Counted from the stretch's first letter, positions 24,667 through 32,246 are shown. The stretch is 38,203 bases of DNA from UBA6022 sp035704495 (GCA_035704495.1 DASSWW010000014.1:1-38203), one strand, 5' to 3'. Numbers and translations: made by a program. The notes: generated by a model from the sequence alone, not told the origin.

Positions 24667-27321
24667 TTACTTTTTATCTTTAAAGTAATCTGTTGACGCA
24701 CTTTCTAGACCTTTTTCGGGTATGTTGTCTGTCGTACCAAACTGACTACGCAGCGCGTATTCAATTGTTTGAACTTCGCTGAGACGGTCACCAATCGTTG
24801 CGCGGACTTCGGCGTTATTTAGGGCTTCATAAACGTTGTTGTAAGTCTTTTTCAGATCGGCTGCATTTGCGTCGTTAATAATATTGTCTTCATTCTTGGC
24901 GACTTTTTGTGCCATTGATTTAATCCAACCGGCTTTCAGGTCTTTGATTTGAGCAGCACTTGTATCTGCCATGCTACCCATACGACCTTTATTCATAGCC
25001 TTAGTAAAGTTATTCTCGCCCTTATCTTCAATGTTAAGTGTTGGGTCAGCCTGCAAATGGAAACCACCTTTTTGTTTAAGTGTACCTACGTTGCGAGAGA
25101 ACACTCTGGTGACCATAGTCTGGTCGATATGTTTGGAGCTTCGGGCGTCTTCTAGTATCGGGATCGCACCTTCGATAGTCTGGGCCTCCAGCGCTGCTTC
25201 CAGTTCGCCAGATTCATAGGTGACTTTTCCGCTAACAGCGTTTTCAACCATGTGCGCAGAGAGATTTTTCAGCGTTGTATTTTCTCTGACGGCTTTATAG
25301 TTAAGTAACTGGACGCCGGCCGAGACGTCTTCTTGGCTGGCTTTGGATATTTCACCCATCGCACGTGCTTCGGCTTTTAGTGCGCCACTTGGATCGATAC
25401 CACCGGCCTGCTGACGCAAATCGGCGTTTCTTTCCAGCTCTTCGGCAAAATTTTGCTGCTGCACGTGTTGAGCGGCATGTAACCTAGACGCAAGCGTCTG
25501 CGAGCGTTCGGTATTGGCGCGGACGTGCTGGGCTAGTCCACCATTTGCAATGCTTTGTGCGGTCACCAAACCGTCGCTGTGGCCAGCGCGCAGGTTTTCC
25601 CAGTTGATGTTGGCATCGCTTTTATTATTTTCTAGTAGTTGTTGTTGACTACGCAATTCCAGATCGGCGGTTTGTACCCATGGATTGGTTTTTTTGGCGG
25701 CTTCGTAGCGGGATTGGGCGGCGGCCTCACCCGCTTCTTTTAATTGAGACGCTTCCATTGTTGATTGTTGGATATTAGAGTAGCCTTTTGATTTGGACCA
25801 GCGAGCTTCGGTTTCTGTCTGGTGGGCTTTTTGCCAACCTTCGCGTTCGCGGCGTTTCGTATCAATTTTTTGTGCTCTACTCAGTCCACCACCGCGCGGT
25901 TTGACTTCACCCAGTCGGCGATCCTTGTATTGTCCAGCGCGTTCCTGAGCAAATTTTTTGGTGCGGTCGATAGCGCCACGGTTTGGATTGTTGACCATAC
26001 CGGCAATACGACCCAGTAATGACCCGCTGAATTTAATCAGAAACGGTGTAATCACCACTGGTGCGACTTGAACGGCCATACCTAGGATAATCAGGTTGAT
26101 TGAATCGGCGTTTTGAATAATCGCAATACCAGCTAGCTGTGCTCCACCGAATAGTATCGAGAACATCGGAAACACTAGTAGCATGGTCATAAATAGCCCG
26201 CGCCATTTGTCGAAGTACTTTTCAGTGTTTGGTAACAGATAGGCAACGAACGCTAGCGGTGCCAGAATCACCAAGACGACGATGATTGCCTGGCGAGCAG
26301 CCATAATTAGCAGTGCGACCAGAACGGCCATTAATACACCGACTAATATGGGAAGTAATAGATACAGTGCCCCACCGACGGTACCAGCAGCCAAGGCATG
26401 TGCCCCGACGCCTAGTGCTACCGCAGCGGTACCACCAGATAATATAAAGCCAGCGATACTTTCCCAGCTGACGACATCCCAACTGTTGCCCTCGCCCCCG
26501 ACAATACTGTTGCGCATACCGATAAAAATATCCTGCAAGGCGTATCCCATAATATTCGATATATCGATAGCAATCGCACACACCCAGTAGGAAACGTTGA
26601 CCAAAATCGCCGCGAGAATCAGTCGTGGCAGGGTGCGTTTGATGCCGTAATTAGATATACCCATGCTGGTTAATTGCGAATAAATAATGACTAAAAAGCC
26701 GATGACAAAGGCAACGTTGGCAAAGTTTCGCATGAATGTCCAGGCGCGATACAGGGCGTTATCTTGCGATGTTTGGGCAGGGCGAACAGTTAAGAAACCC
26801 GTCAAAATCTCGAACAGCCAGTCCATAGCCCCCGCTAAAAAGTTGGTCACTGGGCAGACAATCCACCCTATTCCGACAGTAAAGGTACTATCACACGAGG
26901 ACGTACCCTGATTGGCGGCGGTCTGCGGATCGATACTAATTTGCTGTACGTTACTACGGTTGGTGTAGGTGTTGGGGGGTGTAAAGTCGTATTCGCTGTA
27001 GGTTGCCGTGGTGACATCGGTTAAATCATCACCAGGCGGAAACGATATAATATGCGCCGTTTGTGAATCGTCGATATAGCCGTATAGCTGCGACCCGTCG
27101 GGCAAATTGGTACCATCCCCTGGTTCGGCGTCAGCTAGCTGAGTGTATTGGTTGCCGTTGTATGTAATCGAGCTACCATTCCAGGTAGCATCGGCAGCAT
27201 AAGCTGTGGGAGCGGTGGCGAAAATGTATGCAAAAACAGCCACAATCATCGTCGCGACAAACAATAAAGTTTTCCGTATCGATAGGCTACCGAACGGATT
27301 TACTACGCGCAAGTCCCACAT
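24667..27321 (-). CDS. VirB6/TrbL-like polytopic T4SS membrane protein (copy a)
   Basis: 884 aa. A long N-terminal signal sequence (helix at about 17-40, cleavage near AYA) is followed by an outer domain, then membrane helices between about 150 and 440. The core AWTFMRNFANVAFVIGFLVI and LPRLILAAILVNVSYWVCAIAIDISNIMG closely match copy b, as does the PLAFVAYLLPNTE motif. The last 430 residues are charged, helical and rich in Gln/Ala, and differ from copy b. It is the first gene of the minus-strand locus, transcribed divergently from the pilin genes. Confidence 0.85.
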   Translation of the reverse strand: MWDLRVVNPFGSLSIRKTLLFVATMIVAVFAYIFATAPTAYAADATWNGSSITYNGNQYTQLADAEPGDGTNLPDGSQLYGYIDDSQTAHIISFPPGDDLTDVTTATYSEYDFTPPNTYTNRSNVQQISIDPQTAANQGTSSCDSTFTVGIGWIVCPVTNFLAGAMDWLFEILTGFLTVRPAQTSQDNALYRAWTFMRNFANVAFVIGFLVIIYSQLTSMGISNYGIKRTLPRLILAAILVNVSYWVCAIAIDISNIMGYALQDIFIGMRNSIVGGEGNSWDVVSWESIAGFILSGGTAAVALGVGAHALAAGTVGGALYLLLPILVGVLMAVLVALLIMAARQAIIVVLVILAPLAFVAYLLPNTEKYFDKWRGLFMTMLLVFPMFSILFGGAQLAGIAIIQNADSINLIILGMAVQVAPVVITPFLIKFSGSLLGRIAGMVNNPNRGAIDRTKKFAQERAGQYKDRRLGEVKPRGGGLSRAQKIDTKRREREGWQKAHQTETEARWSKSKGYSNIQQSTMEASQLKEAGEAAAQSRYEAAKKTNPWVQTADLELRSQQQLLENNKSDANINWENLRAGHSDGLVTAQSIANGGLAQHVRANTERSQTLASRLHAAQHVQQQNFAEELERNADLRQQAGGIDPSGALKAEARAMGEISKASQEDVSAGVQLLNYKAVRENTTLKNLSAHMVENAVSGKVTYESGELEAALEAQTIEGAIPILEDARSSKHIDQTMVTRVFSRNVGTLKQKGGFHLQADPTLNIEDKGENNFTKAMNKGRMGSMADTSAAQIKDLKAGWIKSMAQKVAKNEDNIINDANAADLKKTYNNVYEALNNAEVRATIGDRLSEVQTIEYALRSQFGTTDNIPEKGLESASTDYFKDKK

Positions 27322-27330
27322 TTCCCTTTT

Positions 27331-27359
27331 ATCTAACCATTTTATGTGACAAAAGTCAA
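27331..27359 (-). promoter_or_regulatory. Probable main promoter of the minus-strand T4SS locus
   Basis: On the minus strand TTGACT (27354-27359) and TTAGAT (27331-27336, preceded by TGG) are 17 nt apart. The -10 is 9 nt before the VirB6a ATG, so the leader would be about 2-3 nt, although AAAAGGGAA before the ATG could also serve as a weak ribosome binding site. Confidence 0.5.
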
Positions 27360-27417
27360 TATAACTTTAGCAATATATGATGTGTTTTTTATTAATGTGT
27401 ATCCGAATAATAAACAC

Positions 27418-27446
27418 TTGCACGTTTGACTGATATATCGTATTTT
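27418..27446 (+). promoter_or_regulatory. Probable promoter of the pilin array
   Basis: TTGCAC (27418-27423) and TATTTT (27441-27446) are 17 nt apart, and the -10 ends 10 nt before the ATG at 27457. This divergent promoter shares the 135-bp intergenic region with the VirB6a promoter, which would allow joint control of pilins and channel genes. Confidence 0.45.
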
Positions 27447-27456
27447 ATAGATAGCT

Positions 27457-27852
27457 ATGAAAATAAAACAAACAATGATAGCGGCAGCAATAGCGCTTAC
27501 CTCGGCAACTGGTATGTTGTTCTATGCAAACACCGCCAATGCGGCGACTTGTGGCGGCGTTAAGACCTCGATTATTAGCTGTAGCCAAGGCAAGGGGACG
27601 TCCACAACCAATAACGGTGTCTGGGGGTTGCTGATTTTGACCCTTAATATTATGACCGCTGGCGTCGGTATTTTAGCCGTTGGTGGTATCGCCTACGGTG
27701 CTGCGTTGTACGCCAGTTCGGGTGACAAACCCGAGCAGGCCAAACAAGGCATGCAGTTTATTAAAAACGTCGTAATTGGGCTAGTCGCCTATGGACTGAT
27801 GTTTTTAATACTCAACTTTATTATCCCTGGCGGTATATTCACTAATGGGTAA
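27457..27852 (+). CDS. T4SS pilin (VirB2/TrbC-like), member 1
   Basis: 131 aa with a signal peptide (cleavage at NAA) and two membrane helices (about 60-85 and 103-125) separated by a short charged loop (SSGDKPEQAKQG). This is the VirB2-like pattern of a small pilin subunit that is processed and assembled into an extracellular filament. Two cysteines after the signal (CGG and CSQ) may form a disulphide. It is the most divergent of the array, with the loop DKPEQAKQ in place of the GDSSRVKAAK of the later members. Confidence 0.75.
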   Translation: MKIKQTMIAAAIALTSATGMLFYANTANAATCGGVKTSIISCSQGKGTSTTNNGVWGLLILTLNIMTAGVGILAVGGIAYGAALYASSGDKPEQAKQGMQFIKNVVIGLVAYGLMFLILNFIIPGGIFTNG

Positions 27853-27936
27853 TACCAATTCTCGTTCGCAACCGTCGAGTCCGAACGTTCGGGCTAGCGG
27901 TAAACGAGAAGCGACATAAATAAAAGGAAAAATAAT

Positions 27937-28359
27937 ATGAACAAGATTAAACACTGGATTTTAGCAATCATCTTCGTTTCTACCATGGGTGGCGCGACTT
28001 TGGCGGTTGCTGCACCACAAACAGCGTCTGCTGCCTGTAGCGACCGACTACTTACCTTTCCAGCCTGGTTCAAAGGTCTGACAACGGCAAACTGCGAGAT
28101 TAAAAGTCCATCACAGGTGGGCGGCTTGTCGAACTTTATCTGGACGATTGCCCTGAATATTATCGAATTTATTCTGCAGCTAGTCGGCTATATTGCGGTC
28201 GGTTTTATTATCTACGGTGGCTTTAAATATATGACCAGTGCTGGATCACCTGACGGTATGGTAAAAGCTCGCAAGATTATTATGAACGCCGTTATTGGTT
28301 TATTGATATCGATATTTTCTGTCGCGATGGTTAACGTTATTTCAGGAGCAATTAGGTAA
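27937..28359 (+). CDS. T4SS pilin (VirB2-like), member 2
   Basis: 140 aa. Signal peptide (cleavage near SAA), a short outer region with two cysteines (CSDR and NCEIK), then two helices (about 68-92 and 112-137) around the loop YMTSAGSPDGMVKARKII. This loop matches the YTTSAGDASRVKAAKDT of members 4 and 5. The gene is preceded by AAAAGGAAAAA and its stop overlaps the next ATG by one base (TAATG), so it is coupled with member 3. Confidence 0.75.
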   Translation: MNKIKHWILAIIFVSTMGGATLAVAAPQTASAACSDRLLTFPAWFKGLTTANCEIKSPSQVGGLSNFIWTIALNIIEFILQLVGYIAVGFIIYGGFKYMTSAGSPDGMVKARKIIMNAVIGLLISIFSVAMVNVISGAIR

Positions 28360-28658
28360 TGAGTCTATTTTTATCACTATTGGCAGCCACCCAAAAAATC
28401 AATCCGCGTGATATTGGTATCCGCGATCCCGTCACGAACGCCAATCAGACACTATCTAGTATCTTGAATGTGACATACCTGTGGGCGGGTATTGTCTGTG
28501 TGATTATTATGATTGTCGCAGGCTATTTTTACGTGATATCACACGGTAACGCCACTACAATTAAACGCGCAAAAGACGCTATTATGGGCGCGATCATTGG
28601 GTTGATCGTAGTCATATTAGCGTTTGTTATAACACAATTTGTCATAGGGAGATTTTAA
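28359..28658 (+). CDS. T4SS pilin-like protein, member 3 (short)
   Basis: 99 aa, the shortest member. It lacks a clear cleavable signal peptide (MSLFLSLLAATQKINP only) but keeps both helices (about 36-58 and 76-97) and the loop VISHGNATTIKRAKDAIMGA, with SHGNAT in place of SAGDAS. It is translationally coupled to member 2 by a TAATG overlap and directly abuts member 4. It may be a minor or chaperone-like pilin; this is inference. Confidence 0.68.
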   Translation: MSLFLSLLAATQKINPRDIGIRDPVTNANQTLSSILNVTYLWAGIVCVIIMIVAGYFYVISHGNATTIKRAKDAIMGAIIGLIVVILAFVITQFVIGRF

Positions 28659-29033
28659 ATGAAACGATGGAAACAATTAGTACTAGTCTGCGCATTTGTA
28701 ACGGGTATCGGTGTGGCTGCCCTGCCAGCTGGCAATGCGTCAGCAATTAACGTGTTTAGAAATTGCGGTGGCGAAGGCAGCACGGCAGTGTGTGGCGCCG
28801 CTAATCGCGATAATGCGACCAGTATGGCAAGAATCATCATTAACACTATGCTATTTATTTTGGGAACGATTGCCGTTATTATGATTATCGTCGGGGGTGT
28901 TCGCTACACCACGTCGGCGGGTGATGCCAGCCGTGTCAAAGCCGCCAAGGATACGATTATGTATTCTATCGTCGGATTGGTGGTAGCAATACTGTCATTT
29001 ACCATTGTTAATTTTGTTGTCGGAAGATTTTAA
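28659..29033 (+). CDS. T4SS pilin (VirB2-like), member 4
   Basis: 124 aa with a signal peptide (cleavage near ASA), a cysteine pair (NCGGEGSTAVC), and the family core: TMLFILGTIAVIMIIVGGVRYTTSAGDASRVKAAK, then YSIVGLVVAILSFTIVNFVVGRF. It closely resembles member 5 in the second half, which suggests a recent duplication. AGGGAG upstream is the ribosome binding site, inside the end of member 3. Confidence 0.78.
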   Translation: MKRWKQLVLVCAFVTGIGVAALPAGNASAINVFRNCGGEGSTAVCGAANRDNATSMARIIINTMLFILGTIAVIMIIVGGVRYTTSAGDASRVKAAKDTIMYSIVGLVVAILSFTIVNFVVGRF

Positions 29034-29051
29034 TTAAAAGGAGAAAAAATA

Positions 29052-29420
29052 GTGAATAAATTTAAATTAGCCGTTATCGCTTTTGCAGGATTGGTCGCCG
29101 TGGCTACAGCCGCGCCATTACAGACAGCGGCAATCTCGCCTGCCAACGAGATTAAACAAGGGGTCAATGCCGCTGGTGGCGGTGGCGGCGCTAATAATAA
29201 CTTTAATCAACGCATCAAGGACATTATTAATGTCATGTTGTTCCTGATTGGTGCGATTTCCGTCATCATGATTATTATTGGTGGTATTCGCTATACGACA
29301 TCAGCTGGCGATTCCAGCCGTGTTAAGGCATCTAAGGACACAATTATGTACGCAGTTGTCGGATTGGTGATAGCGCTGATGGCCTTTGCAATTGTCAATT
29401 TTGTGGTCGGTGCATTTTAA
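29052..29420 (+). CDS. T4SS pilin (VirB2-like), member 5
   Basis: 122 aa, start GTG 29052 after an AAAGGAGAAAA site. Signal peptide, a glycine-rich spacer (AAGGGGGANNN) and the core VMLFLIGAISVIMIIIGGIRYTTSAGDSSRVKASKDTIMYAVVGLV, nearly the same as member 4. It has no cysteines, unlike member 4. Together they are the closest pair within the plus-strand array. Confidence 0.78.
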   Translation: MNKFKLAVIAFAGLVAVATAAPLQTAAISPANEIKQGVNAAGGGGGANNNFNQRIKDIINVMLFLIGAISVIMIIIGGIRYTTSAGDSSRVKASKDTIMYAVVGLVIALMAFAIVNFVVGAF

Positions 29421-29429
29421 ATAAAACTA

Positions 29430-29458
29430 TTAACAAAACCACTTTAATCTGCTATAAA
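29430..29458 (+). promoter_or_regulatory. Promoter for pilin member 6 (TTAACA-17-TATAAA)
   Basis: TTAACA (29430-29435) and TATAAA (29453-29458, preceded by TGC) are 17 nt apart. The leader is about 28 nt with a good AAGAAAGG ribosome binding site before the ATG at 29493, so this pilin has a separate, conventionally led transcript. Confidence 0.55.
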
Positions 29459-29492
29459 ATAAGGTAGAGTAATCCTAAGAAAGGTAAAACAA

Positions 29493-29897
29493 ATGAAAAA
29501 TGTTATCAAGAAGAGTTTACAGAGCTTATTGATTGTCCCAGTGCTTGCACTTGGTGTCAGTCTGGTTGCCCCTGTATTGCAGCCAACTAATACACAAGCT
29601 GTATTTAACCAAGGTATCCAAGATGGTGCTGACGCATCACAAGGACAGGATCAGCCGTCTGACCTATTTGGCCAGGGTGGTATTTTCCAGACTATTACCA
29701 ATGTCCTATTGTTCATCATTGGTGCAATTGCGGTGATCATGCTGATCATCGGCGGTATCCGTTACGTTGTATCGGGTGGTGACAGTAGCGCAGTAACCGG
29801 TGCGAAAAACACCATTCTGTATGCGATTGTTGGTATTGTTGTCGCAATCCTTGCCTACGCATTAGTTAACTTCGTTACGACAAGCTTTACAGCCTAG
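29493..29897 (+). CDS. T4SS pilin (VirB2-like), member 6
   Basis: 134 aa. Signal peptide, then FNQGIQDGADASQGQDQPSDLFGQGGIF and the core TNVLLFIIGAIAVIMLIIGGIRYVVSGGDSSAVTGAKNTILYAIVG. It is most like the minus-strand member at 31830, which shares the NRGIQDG / DQPG / LFG pattern. Own promoter and ribosome binding site and a strong terminator after it suggest an abundant, separately controlled subunit, possibly the major pilin (inference). Confidence 0.8.
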   Translation: MKNVIKKSLQSLLIVPVLALGVSLVAPVLQPTNTQAVFNQGIQDGADASQGQDQPSDLFGQGGIFQTITNVLLFIIGAIAVIMLIIGGIRYVVSGGDSSAVTGAKNTILYAIVGIVVAILAYALVNFVTTSFTA

Positions 29898-29915
29898 TTG
29901 TAAAAGTAACACTAC

Positions 29916-29946
29916 AAAAGAGCGCTACATGACGGAGCGCTCTTTT
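29916..29946 (+). terminator. Terminator of the pilin array
   Basis: An 11-bp perfect inverted repeat (AAAAGAGCGCT / AGCGCTCTTTT) with a 9-nt loop ends in a T run, 19 nt after the stop of pilin member 6. Confidence 0.8.
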
Positions 29947-30079
29947 CGTGTCGTTTACTTACGATGATAGTCGGGAGGGATTGGTAAGCTGCCCTATCGC
30001 ACCACATCGTCCTATATTGCAGAGATGCTGTGTATTCGCCTCTTCAGGTCGCAACCAAGCCTTAGGTAGTTAAAACATA

Positions 30080-30115
30080 ATAAAACAACCCTCCAATGCA
30101 GGAGGGTTGTTTTAT
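30080..30115. terminator. Bidirectional terminator between pilins and hsp20
   Basis: A 15-bp perfect inverted repeat (ATAAAACAACCCTCC / GGAGGGTTGTTTTAT) with a 6-nt loop has A/T tracts on both sides. It lies 14 nt after the hsp20 stop on the minus strand and is the likely hsp20 terminator; it would also stop read-through from the left. Confidence 0.8.
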
Positions 30116-30129
30116 ACAGGCAGTGGGAA

Positions 30130-30597
30130 TTACTGAATAGTAATCTTTTTGGCTTGTTCTTGTTTGACTTTAGTAAAGCTGATGCTCAGAACGCCGTCTT
30201 TTAGGACTGCGCCAACTTCATCTTCTTTGACGGCCACTGGCAGCGCCAATGTTCGGCTGAATTCACCCCAATAACACTCTTGGATGTGCCAATTGGTCGC
30301 ATCGGTGTCATCACCGCTAGATAGCGTGCCGCTGATGGTAAGAATACCGTCACTAATGCTTACGTCCAAATCTTCTTTGTTAACGCCAGCAGTACGAGCT
30401 TTGACAATCAATTTCTCATCTGTCTCATATACATCAACAGCCAATTGTCCTGGGAAATCGTCTTCTGATTCTTCCCATGCTGAGTCGTCGGCATTTGGTG
30501 TCGTTACTGTATCTTGTTGACTTAGGTCGTCGTCGTTCAAAAACGCGGCTGCCAGTTCATCTTCGATCAATAGATCATCATTTTGTTTCCGGGCCAT
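30130..30597 (-). CDS. Small heat-shock protein, Hsp20/alpha-crystallin family
   Basis: 155 aa from ATG 30597, preceded by GGAGG; an earlier in-frame ATG lacks a ribosome site. An acidic N-terminal arm (about 1-55) with many Asp/Glu leads into the alpha-crystallin domain (about 58-150): VDVYETDEKLIVKARTAGV, DLDVSISDGILTISG and the C-terminal LKDGVLSISF. It is an ATP-independent chaperone that holds unfolded proteins. The promoter is TTGATT-17-TATAAT with a TGT extension, facing the comF promoter. Confidence 0.9.
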   Translation of the reverse strand: MARKQNDDLLIEDELAAAFLNDDDLSQQDTVTTPNADDSAWEESEDDFPGQLAVDVYETDEKLIVKARTAGVNKEDLDVSISDGILTISGTLSSGDDTDATNWHIQECYWGEFSRTLALPVAVKEDEVGAVLKDGVLSISFTKVKQEQAKKITIQ

Positions 30598-30643
30598 GAT
30601 ATCCTCCACTTTCTCTAGGCTCATTTGACAAATCGTCTCTCAC

Positions 30644-30672
30644 ATTATAACAACCATTTGCGGTATAATCAA
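30644..30672 (-). promoter_or_regulatory. hsp20 promoter, overlapping the divergent comF promoter
   Basis: On the minus strand TTGATT (30667-30672) and TATAAT (30644-30649, preceded by TGT) are 17 nt apart. On the plus strand a TATAAT for comF lies at 30664-30669, overlapping the -35 of hsp20, so the two promoters share DNA and should compete for RNA polymerase. Confidence 0.6.
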
Positions 30673-30703
30673 TAAAACAAGCAGGAAAAACGTAAAAACC
30701 ACA

Positions 30704-31369
30704 ATGATTAATAAATTACTCTCTTTTATAGCCCCACACCTCTGTTGTGGATGTGGAAAAATCGGCACGTTGTTATGTGATAATTGTAAATATAACATCA
30801 ATAATGAAGCGTATACACAGTGTATTGCCTGCGGTAGACTGACTAGCGTAAGCGGTATATGCAGACAGTGTAATGTGCCATATTGCAAGGCATGGTGCGT
30901 GGGTGAACGCTCGGGCGTATTGCAACGGCTGATCGGCGGCTATAAGTTTAAAAATATGTATAATGCCTACCAACCCCTTAGTGCGCTACTACTGGACCGC
31001 TTAGATCAGTTGCCAGCGACTACTATTGTTGTGCCAGTGCCCACGGTAGCAAGCCATATTCGTGAACGGGGCTATGATCATACGCTACTACTGGCAAAAC
31101 AGGTTGCTGCGCAGCGCCATCTGTCGCTTCAACAAGTTGTGACTAGGGTGACATCGGCAAAGCAGCGCGATGCTAGTCGCCGGCGACGCATTGCTCAGGC
31201 TAAGGTTGCATTTAAGGTAACGAGTAAAATAGATCCAGCAGCGTCCTATTTATTGATTGACGATGTGGTGACGACTGGGGCAACGATTAAGTATGCCGCT
31301 AAAGCGCTGCGACAGGCTGGCGCAAGTCAGGTATGGGTGGCGGTCATTGCTCGTCAACCTCTCGACTAG
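30704..31369 (+). CDS. comF: ComF family phosphoribosyltransferase-like protein
   Basis: 221 aa. The N-terminus has paired zinc-ribbon cysteines (CCGCGKIGTLLCDNC, then CIACG and CRQCN), as in ComFC. The C-terminal half is a type I phosphoribosyltransferase fold with the PRPP-binding motif LLIDDVVTTGAT near residue 183. ComF proteins are needed for natural transformation in several bacteria, acting on incoming single-stranded DNA. Its place next to a T4SS and prepilins fits DNA uptake, though the actual substrate is unknown. tRNA-Ser follows 32 nt later. Confidence 0.88.
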   Translation: MINKLLSFIAPHLCCGCGKIGTLLCDNCKYNINNEAYTQCIACGRLTSVSGICRQCNVPYCKAWCVGERSGVLQRLIGGYKFKNMYNAYQPLSALLLDRLDQLPATTIVVPVPTVASHIRERGYDHTLLLAKQVAAQRHLSLQQVVTRVTSAKQRDASRRRRIAQAKVAFKVTSKIDPAASYLLIDDVVTTGATIKYAAKALRQAGASQVWVAVIARQPLD

Positions 31370-31401
31370 CAGTGCTGTATCTGTTATTATAGTCGGTATT
31401 A

Positions 31402-31488
31402 GGAGAGGTGCCCGAGTGGTTTAAGGGAACAGTCTTGAAAACTGTCGTGTCAGCAATGGTACCGCGAGTTCGAATCTCGCCCTCTCCG
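31402..31488 (+). tRNA. tRNA-Ser (anticodon UGA)
   Basis: Acceptor arms GGAGAGG / CCTCTCC, anticodon loop CTTGAAA flanked by ACAGT/ACTGT, a long variable arm, and the T-arm GCGAGTTCGAATCTCGC. It reads UCA-type serine codons. CCA is encoded at 31489-31491. TGT-TATTAT about 12 nt upstream is a probable -10. Confidence 0.93.
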
Positions 31489-31490
31489 CC

Positions 31491-31528
31491 AAATAAAAAA
31501 GATGACCACCTGGTCGTCTTTTTTATTT
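31491..31528. terminator. Bidirectional terminator after tRNA-Ser(UGA)
   Basis: A 17-bp inverted repeat (one G-T pair) with a 4-nt loop starts at the last A of the encoded CCA and has A6 and T6 tracts on its two sides, so it should work in both directions. Confidence 0.85.
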
Positions 31529-31529
31529 A

Positions 31530-31671
31530 ACACAGAGAGCGATTCGAACTCGCGGCTTTTAGCTTTAGCTAAAACAACCGAGAGTTCGGCGTAGCGATTG
31601 AAGCGAAAAAGTGTTTACATTTTTTCGCGAATGAGCGGAGGAGGCTTTTAGGCCGATATCTCCCCCCTTTT
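31530..31671. repeat. tRNA-trailer unit A (after tRNA-Ser UGA)
   Basis: It starts with an inverted copy of the adjacent tRNA's T-arm (31542-31555, 14 nt identical to the complement of the tRNA), closes a hairpin with a sense T-arm-like half (GAGAGTTCGG at 31580-31589), then carries the conserved 53-bp core (31591-31643) containing the hairpin GCGAAAAA...TTTTTTCGC. It ends in GATATCTCCCCCC, a degraded direct copy of the tRNA 3' end (9 of 11 matches). The core is identical, 53 of 53, to that of unit C. Confidence 0.75.
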
Positions 31672-31682
31672 TTTATCTATTT

Positions 31683-31810
31683 TTTATGAGAAACCAGTTT
31701 TATCACCCATTCTTTTTTCGGGTCACTCTACAGGTGACCTGTGGTCAGCCTGTGGCGTTTGGCTTCGCTCGTGCTCACAAACCCTCATAAAGAAGGCTTA
31801 TAAAACTGGT
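31683..31810. repeat. Structured inverted-repeat region downstream of unit A
   Basis: ACCAGTTTTAT (31693-31703) and ATAAAACTGGT (31800-31810) form a perfect 11-bp outer pair. TTTATGAG (31683-31690) pairs with CTCATAAA (31784-31791) in a crossing arrangement, so both pairs together would form a pseudoknot. Small palindromes lie inside (GGTCAC...GTGACC, CAGGT-GACCTG). No gene is visible. It may be a small RNA or a remnant of a short mobile element. Confidence 0.45.
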
Positions 31811-31829
31811 CCTGCGCCACACGGTCGCC

Positions 31830-32246
31830 TTAGACGTCTGTCCCTTCACTACCAAAGCCGCCCCCTGGCGTAAAACCACCGATTACAAAGTTAACAATAG
31901 CGTAGGCTAATAACGCGACGACAACACCGACGATGGCGTACAGAATGGTATTTTTTGCCGCCGTGACGTTGCTAGAATCGCCCCCCGAAATAACGTAGCG
32001 TAGCCCGCCGATAATAATCATAATGACGCTGATTGCCCCGATGATGAATAACAGAACGTTGGTTATTGTGGTAAACACCCCAGTGGCGCCGAATAGACTG
32101 CCGGGCTGATCAACCCCTCGCGCTGCTTCGACACCGTCTTGGATGCCGCGATTAAATGCATAGCTTGGGGATGAAATAATACCTGCAAGAATAAGCGAGA
32201 TAGCTGCGAAAGAGATAAAAGTAACGCCTAGTTTTTTTAGTTGCAA
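31830..32246 (-). CDS. T4SS pilin (VirB2-like), member 7, inverted copy
   Basis: 138 aa from a TTG start with AAAGGAA 6 nt upstream; no ATG is available. Signal peptide (about 1-30), then NRGIQDGVEAARGVDQPGSLFGATGVFTTITNVLLFIIGAISVIMIIIGGLRYVISGGDSSNVTAAKNTILYAIVG. It is most similar to pilin member 6 at 29493 and lies about 2 kb away on the other strand, between two serine tRNAs, so it looks like a copy moved by inversion or transposition. Confidence 0.8.
   Translation of the reverse strand: MQLKKLGVTFISFAAISLILAGIISSPSYAFNRGIQDGVEAARGVDQPGSLFGATGVFTTITNVLLFIIGAISVIMIIIGGLRYVISGGDSSNVTAAKNTILYAIVGVVVALLAYAIVNFVIGGFTPGGGFGSEGTDV

Noticed and set aside
29947..30079. Signal recognition particle RNA or tmRNA in the gap after the pilins
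   Set aside because: The conserved SRP loop motif and a tmRNA acceptor/tag layout are both absent.
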